From: Marmoricola sp.
GTDB taxonomy: Bacteria; Actinomycetota; Actinomycetes; Propionibacteriales; Nocardioidaceae
Direction: 5' to 3'
DNA: 35,927 nt
NCBI GenBank assembly: GCA_025964795.1
Contig: JAOPYC010000003.1
Location: 1-35,927, forward strand
Positions 32,451-35,927 of this stretch are shown here, one piece after another (the stretch's first letter is position 1; every line of letters begins with the position of its first letter). The position numbers were made by a program, and so were the translations under genes. Below the pieces are notes generated by a model. The model made no database searches and was not told where the DNA came from. It worked only from the letters and a program-made list of their open reading frames with translations.

Positions 32451-33802
32451 GCGGGGGTCCTTTCACGGGGTCGCAGGTCGACCGGTTGGCCGTCCGCGGG
32501 GAACGGGAGCGAGTGGTAGTTCAGCCGATCGCGGTAGTCCGCGTCCACGGCCCATTCAAAACGACGCAGCAGCTGGTGCACGATCAGCTTGACCTCCGCG
32601 CCGGCGAAGGCCATGCCGAGGCACTTGTGCACCCCGCCACCGAACGGCTCCCAGGCGTGCCGGTGCACCTTGTCCTCGCGCCGGTGCGGAGCGAACCGCT
32701 CGGGGTCGAAGCGCTCCGGGTCGGGCCAGTACTCGTCCATGTGGTGGCCGTAGTGCAGCATCACCGACACCAGCCGCCCCGCCGGGATCCGGACGCCGAG
32801 CACCTCGGTCTCCTTGACCGTACGACGCGCCAGCACCGGCACCGGGGGGACCAGCCGCAGGCACTCCTTCATCACCAGGTCGAAGGACTCCAGCCGGTCG
32901 AGCTGGTCGAGGTCGGGACAGTCCGGCAGGTCGGCCGCCTCGGCGCGCAGGCGTTCGCGCCACTCGGGGTGCGCGCCGAGGTGCCGCATCATCGTGGTGA
33001 CCGTGATCGTCGAGGTGTCGTGCGCGGCCATCAGCAGGAAGATCACGTGCTTCACGACGTCCTGGTCGCCGAGCCCCGAGCCGTCCTCGTCGCGCAGGGC
33101 GCAGAGCACCGAGAACAGGTCGTCGCCGGGGTGGTCCCGCTTGCTCGCGAGGTGACGGCCGAGGAACTCCTCGAGCAGCCTCCTGCCCGCCAGCGCCCGT
33201 CCCCACCGGGTGCCGGGGATCGGCAACCGCACGATCGCCGTGGCCGCCTGGACGCAGGCAACGAAGGCTCGGTTGACCTTCTCGATCTCACCGGGCGCCG
33301 CGAGCTCGGCGCCGCCCATGAAGACCTGGGTGGCCAGGTCGAGGGTGAGCTCCTTGAGCGCGGGGTAGACCTGGAAGTCCGGCCCGGGCTGCCAGGCGTC
33401 GAGCCCGGCTGCGATCGCGGGCCCCAGCGCCGCGGTGTAGGCGGCGAGCCGGGGACGGGTGAACGCCTCCTGCATCAGCCTGCGGTGGGCATGGTGCTCC
33501 TCGAAGTCGAGCAGCATCAGGCCGCGGTCGAAGAACGGCCCGACCAGCTGGCCCCAGCCCGGCCCGTTGGCGAAGGCCTTGTCCTTGTTGGTCAGGGCTG
33601 CCGCGCACGCGTCGGGCCCGATCAACAGGGTCCAGACGCCGCCGACGAAGTCGATCTCGGAGACGGCCCCGTAGGCGTCGTACTGCTCGCGCATCATCTT
33701 CAACGGGTCGCGGACGTAGGCCATGGTGGCGCCGACGACGGGAAGTCCGCGCCGCCGAGGAGCCTGTCGCAGCGCGGATCGCGCATCTTCACCGGACGTC
33801 AT
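32447..33802 (-). CDS. cytochrome P450
   Basis: A 451-aa soluble P450 without a membrane anchor. Motifs: I-helix FLLMAAHDTSTITVTT with the acid-Thr pair, K-helix ExxR in VMKECLRLVPPVPVLAR, and the heme loop EPFGGGVHKCLGMAFAGAE with the axial Cys. The gene order TetR / P450 / SDR recalls the CYP136 locus of mycobacteria (Rv3057c-Rv3059), but I cannot confirm the family. ATG at 33802 has GGAGG only 4 nt upstream. It is divergent from the TetR gene with a perfect inverted repeat between them. No ferredoxin or reductase gene is nearby, so electrons must come from elsewhere. Confidence 0.93.
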   Translation of the reverse strand: MTSGEDARSALRQAPRRRGLPVVGATMAYVRDPLKMMREQYDAYGAVSEIDFVGGVWTLLIGPDACAAALTNKDKAFANGPGWGQLVGPFFDRGLMLLDFEEHHAHRRLMQEAFTRPRLAAYTAALGPAIAAGLDAWQPGPDFQVYPALKELTLDLATQVFMGGAELAAPGEIEKVNRAFVACVQAATAIVRLPIPGTRWGRALAGRRLLEEFLGRHLASKRDHPGDDLFSVLCALRDEDGSGLGDQDVVKHVIFLLMAAHDTSTITVTTMMRHLGAHPEWRERLRAEAADLPDCPDLDQLDRLESFDLVMKECLRLVPPVPVLARRTVKETEVLGVRIPAGRLVSVMLHYGHHMDEYWPDPERFDPERFAPHRREDKVHRHAWEPFGGGVHKCLGMAFAGAEVKLIVHQLLRRFEWAVDADYRDRLNYHSLPFPADGQPVDLRPRERTPA

Positions 33803-33818
33803 GCCACCTCCGCGTCAT

Positions 33819-33838
33819 CTGACAGGAACGGCTGTCAG
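33819..33838. promoter_or_regulatory. candidate TetR operator, CTGACAG-N6-CTGTCAG
   Basis: Perfect 7-bp arms (33819-33825 and 33832-33838) around GAACGG, in the 72-bp gap between the P450 and TetR genes. It ends next to a possible -35 of the tetR gene (TTGTGC at 33840-33845), so it would control both directions. Confidence 0.6.
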
Positions 33839-33839
33839 T

Positions 33840-33868
33840 TTGTGCGACGGGCGGCAGCACGTCAAGAT
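33840..33868 (+). promoter_or_regulatory. leaderless-type promoter of the TetR gene
   Basis: TTGTGC (33840-33845), 17-nt spacer, CAAGAT (33863-33868), then 6 nt to the GTG at 33875. No Shine-Dalgarno is present. Confidence 0.4.
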
Positions 33869-33874
33869 GCTGGC

Positions 33875-34495
33875 GTGAGCACACCGGTCCGGAGCTACGG
33901 CGGCAAGACCGCGCAGGAGCGAGCCCAGGACCGCCGCGAACGTTTGGTGGACGCCACCATCGCGCTGCTCGCGGAGCACGGTGAGGCCGGTACGACGATG
34001 ACCGCGATCTGCGCCCGCGCCGGCCTGACCGAGCGCTACTTCTACGAGAGCTTCGCCCACCGCGAGGACGCCCTGCTCGCCGCGCTCGACCACGTGAGCG
34101 CGCAGATCGCCGCTGCCGCGCAGGGCGTCATCGAGCAGACTCCCGGCTCCCCGGAGGAGCGGGTGCACGCCGTGATGGCCTCGTTCGTCGACCTGGTCAG
34201 CCGCGACCCCGCCCTGGGCCTGGTCGCCGTCGTCCACTCCAGCGCCACCCCGAGCCTGCGCGCGCGTCGCCACGAGCTGATCGGCACCTTCGCCGACCTG
34301 GTCGCCCACGAGGCGGCGGTCTTGTACGGCGAGGACGCCTGGCCCGCCGACCGCGCCCGTCTCCAGGGCCTCGTCTACATCGCCGGCTTCGCCGAGCTGG
34401 TCGCCTCCTGGCTCACCGGCGAGGTCACGCTCACCGCCGAGCAGCTGACCAGCACCGCGAGCGACCTGTTCGTCTCGCTGAGCCGCCGCCCCTGA
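33875..34495 (+). CDS. TetR-family transcriptional regulator
   Basis: A 206-aa regulator. The N-terminal DNA-binding domain is complete: RRERLVDATIALLAEHGEAG, TTMTAICARAGLTERYFYES, FAHREDALLAAL (about residues 23-74). The helical ligand-binding domain follows and is less conserved. It is divergent from the P450-SDR operon and likely represses it until a ligand, perhaps the P450 substrate, binds. GTG at 33875 is chosen by the -10 spacing and the start of the domain; there is no SD. The 3' end is followed by a 69-bp hairpin element. Confidence 0.92.
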   Translation: MSTPVRSYGGKTAQERAQDRRERLVDATIALLAEHGEAGTTMTAICARAGLTERYFYESFAHREDALLAALDHVSAQIAAAAQGVIEQTPGSPEERVHAVMASFVDLVSRDPALGLVAVVHSSATPSLRARRHELIGTFADLVAHEAAVLYGEDAWPADRARLQGLVYIAGFAELVASWLTGEVTLTAEQLTSTASDLFVSLSRRP

Positions 34496-34514
34496 GCGCG
34501 GCCCCGGAACCGCT

Positions 34515-34583
34515 TGTAACGCGGAGTTGTGGCGCTGAACAAGGGATGTACGACGCCCTCAGCGTCCATAACTCCGCGTTACA
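34515..34583. repeat. 69-bp hairpin element with 14-bp perfect arms (REP-like)
   Basis: TGTAACGCGGAGTT (34515-34528) is exactly complementary to AACTCCGCGTTACA (34570-34583). Inside, GTGG/CCAT and CGCTGA/TCAGCG continue the stem, broken by one bulged T (34565) and one G-T pair, giving about 24 paired positions and a 20-nt loop. It fills the gap between the convergent TetR and MarR genes. It may act as a two-way terminator, but the long, AT-containing arms differ from the other terminators here and look like a mobile REP/MITE-type unit. Only one copy is seen in this window. Confidence 0.6.
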
Positions 34584-34600
34584 GCCGGACCGAAGGCGCG

Positions 34601-35050
34601 CTACGCGTAAGGGTCTGCGATCTCTCGGATCTGCTCCAGAGCGCTCCTCAGCTGTCTCGCCTGCTTCTCCCCGAGACGGGCGACCCACTCCGCCTCGACC
34701 TCGGCCTCGGCGACCCTGGCCACGGCGATGGCCCGCAGTCCTCTCTCGGCCATCAGCACCAGCCTGGCGCGTGCGTCGGCCGGATCGGGCGCCCGGCGTA
34801 CGTAGCCGGCGCGCTCGAGGCGGTCGACCGTGGCCGTCACCGTCTGCTTGGTGACCAGCGCCTGGTCCGCCAGGTCGCCGATCCGAGTGCCTTCCGGCCC
34901 CACCCGGGCGGCGACCCGGGCCTGGGAGGGGGTGAGGTCGTCGAAACCTGCGGCCGCCAGGGCAGCGAGCACGCGCGCCTCCACGGCCCGCGACCCGATG
35001 AAGCAGAGCACCCCGAGGTTCAGAGCCGGATCCTGCGGTCGCGCACCCAT
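34601..35050 (-). CDS. MarR-family transcriptional regulator
   Basis: A 149-aa winged-helix regulator: LTPSQARVAARVGPEGTRIG, DLADQALVTKQTVTATVDRL, ERAGYVRRAPDPADARARLV form the standard MarR core, including the wing DPADARAR. It has a Cys at residue 16 (NLGVLCFIG), of no known significance. ATG at 35050 has AGGGGGG upstream. It is divergent from the TIGR03083-type gene with a perfect inverted repeat over the promoter. MarR proteins usually repress and release upon binding phenolic or oxidised ligands; here the target is likely the divergent gene and itself. Confidence 0.92.
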   Translation of the reverse strand: MGARPQDPALNLGVLCFIGSRAVEARVLAALAAAGFDDLTPSQARVAARVGPEGTRIGDLADQALVTKQTVTATVDRLERAGYVRRAPDPADARARLVLMAERGLRAIAVARVAEAEVEAEWVARLGEKQARQLRSALEQIREIADPYA

Positions 35051-35060
35051 CGCACCCCCC

Positions 35061-35098
35061 TTGACACCAGTCAGCGCATCGAACCATTATTGTTCGAT
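35061..35098 (+). promoter_or_regulatory. promoter with MarR operator over the -10
   Basis: TTGACA (35061-35066), 18-nt spacer, CATTAT (35085-35090) is the best promoter in the window, reading toward the TIGR03083-type gene. The inverted repeat ATCGAAC-N7-GTTCGAT (35078-35098) exactly spans the -10, and AATAAT on the other strand could serve the marR gene. Typical MarR autoregulation layout. Confidence 0.65.
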
Positions 35099-35126
35099 CA
35101 TCGTACCAATCCGGAGGAGTCTGGGG

Positions 35127-35768
35127 ATGGAAGCCGACGAGGTGTGGCAGACCATCGACCAGCAACGCTCGGAGCTGGCCGACCTGATGGACGAGCTCAC
35201 CGACCACGAGTGGCAGACGCCATCGCTGTGCACCGGCTGGCGGGTCCGGGAGGTGGGCGCGCACCTCACGCTGGCCCAGATGACCTTGCTCGCGGCCATC
35301 GGCCCGACCCTTCGAGCCCGCGGGAGCTTCGATCGGATGATCCACCAGACCGCCGTACGACGGGCCGAGCTGCCGGTTGGCGACTACCCCGTCCTGCTCA
35401 GGGCCATGGTCGGCTCGCGCCGGAAGGCGCCGTTCGTCAGTGACGTCGAGCCGTTGATCGACCAGCTCGTCCACGGCCAGGACATGGCCGTTCCCCTGGG
35501 CCGCACCCGTGAGATGCCCATTGCGGCAGCCACGGTGGCGACGCAGCGGGCCTGGTCGATGGGCTTCCCCTTCCGCGCCGGGAAGCGGCTGCACGGGTTC
35601 ACGCTGACTGCCACCGACGCACGCTGGACGGTCGGCGAGGGGCCGGTCGTCGAGGCGCCGATCCGGGTGCTACTGATGCTGGTGACCGGTCGCGACGTCG
35701 TGCTTCCCGAGCTCGGTGGGCCCGGCGCCGGACGGATCCGGTCCCGCCTCGCGGACGCCGTCAGGTGA
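35127..35768 (+). CDS. TIGR03083/maleylpyruvate isomerase-like (DinB-fold) family protein
   Basis: A 213-aa protein with an N-terminal DinB-like four-helix domain: [38 protein letters not shown] with HLTLAQM, and [19 protein letters not shown]. The conserved His residues in GAHLT and QLVHGQD are the likely metal ligands of this mycothiol-dependent group, which includes maleylpyruvate isomerases and bacilli-type thiol transferases. The actual reaction is unknown; detoxification is plausible given the MarR control. ATG at 35127 has GGAGG 9 nt upstream. The end overlaps the convergent purA gene by 8 bp. Confidence 0.85.
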   Translation: MEADEVWQTIDQQRSELADLMDELTDHEWQTPSLCTGWRVREVGAHLTLAQMTLLAAIGPTLRARGSFDRMIHQTAVRRAELPVGDYPVLLRAMVGSRRKAPFVSDVEPLIDQLVHGQDMAVPLGRTREMPIAAATVATQRAWSMGFPFRAGKRLHGFTLTATDARWTVGEGPVVEAPIRVLLMLVTGRDVVLPELGGPGAGRIRSRLADAVR

Positions 35769-35927
35769 CGACCAGCGTCTGCTCCCGCCCCGGGCCGACG
35801 CCGACGGCCCAGAACGGGGCGCCGGACATCTCCTCGAGGGCGCGCACGTAGCGCTGTGCGTTCTTGGGCAGGTCCTCGAAGGTGCGGCAGCCGGAGATGT
35901 CGTCGCCCCAGCCGTCGAGGAACTCGT
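35761..35927 (-). CDS. purA: adenylosuccinate synthetase, C-terminal end only
   Basis: The last 55 residues are in the window; the rest lies beyond the edge. [19 protein letters not shown] followed by [20 protein letters not shown] and [13 protein letters not shown] is the typical PurA C-terminus, including the GVGPGR(E/D)QT block. The enzyme makes adenylosuccinate from IMP, Asp and GTP. The TGA stop overlaps the convergent TIGR03083-type gene by 8 bp. With purB, also in this window, it would complete the AMP branch. Confidence 0.93.
   Translation of the reverse strand, partial: EFLDGWGDDISGCRTFEDLPKNAQRYVRALEEMSGAPFWAVGVGPGREQTLVVT

Overview
The window is GC-rich chromosomal DNA from an actinobacterium. 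The gene families and order fit the Nocardioidaceae (Nocardioides-like), but genus is an inference. Markers are a BldC regulator, DUF3073, PurS, PurF with Fe-S cysteines, a DUF6297-type ABC exporter, a TIGR03083-type protein, frequent GTG starts, and -10 elements placed 6-8 nt before start codons, as expected for leaderless transcripts.

Layout. 1-2140 (minus): an amidohydrolase, an MSMEG_0572/Sll0783-type nitrogen-starvation protein and a truncated MSMEG_0568-type radical SAM enzyme. These are parts of a Nit1C-like cluster, preceded by GlnR-like boxes. 2261-3302: a small LSIGS-motif membrane protein and a divergent crotonase. 3421-7918: bldC, valine/leucine dehydrogenase, DUF3073, purM and purF, an order I recall from Streptomyces. 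7969-17315: a two-gene ABC exporter, a Tat-exported molybdenum hydroxylase pair, an inositol-monophosphatase-like gene, an M20 dipeptidase, an SCP-like protein, a 47-aa Cys-rich protein, and a divergent HxlR regulator/quinone-reductase pair. 17350-21289: a WYL regulator divergent from a DrrAB-like exporter, then an acyltransferase 3. 21294-31562: purL, a secreted DUF1906/peptidoglycan-binding protein, purQ, purS, a small anchored protein, a purC operon, a tiny secreted peptide gene, purB and purD. 31599-35768: SDR and cytochrome P450 operon with divergent TetR, a 69-bp hairpin element, and MarR divergent from a TIGR03083-family gene. 35761-35927: the 3' end of purA.

Together purF, purD, purL/Q/S, purM, purC, purB and purA cover nearly all of de novo AMP synthesis. 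They are spread over about 30 kb and broken up by regulator/effector modules. Four of the divergent pairs (HxlR, WYL, TetR, MarR) have a clear inverted repeat placed over the likely promoter, so most accessory modules look self-regulated.

The best candidates for new biology are the Nit1C-like variant with an amidohydrolase and GlnR-like boxes but no nitrilase in the usual place, the 47-aa secreted peptide with its AT-rich palindromic control region, and the 69-bp REP-like hairpin. All family calls come from reading the sequence; no database search was run.
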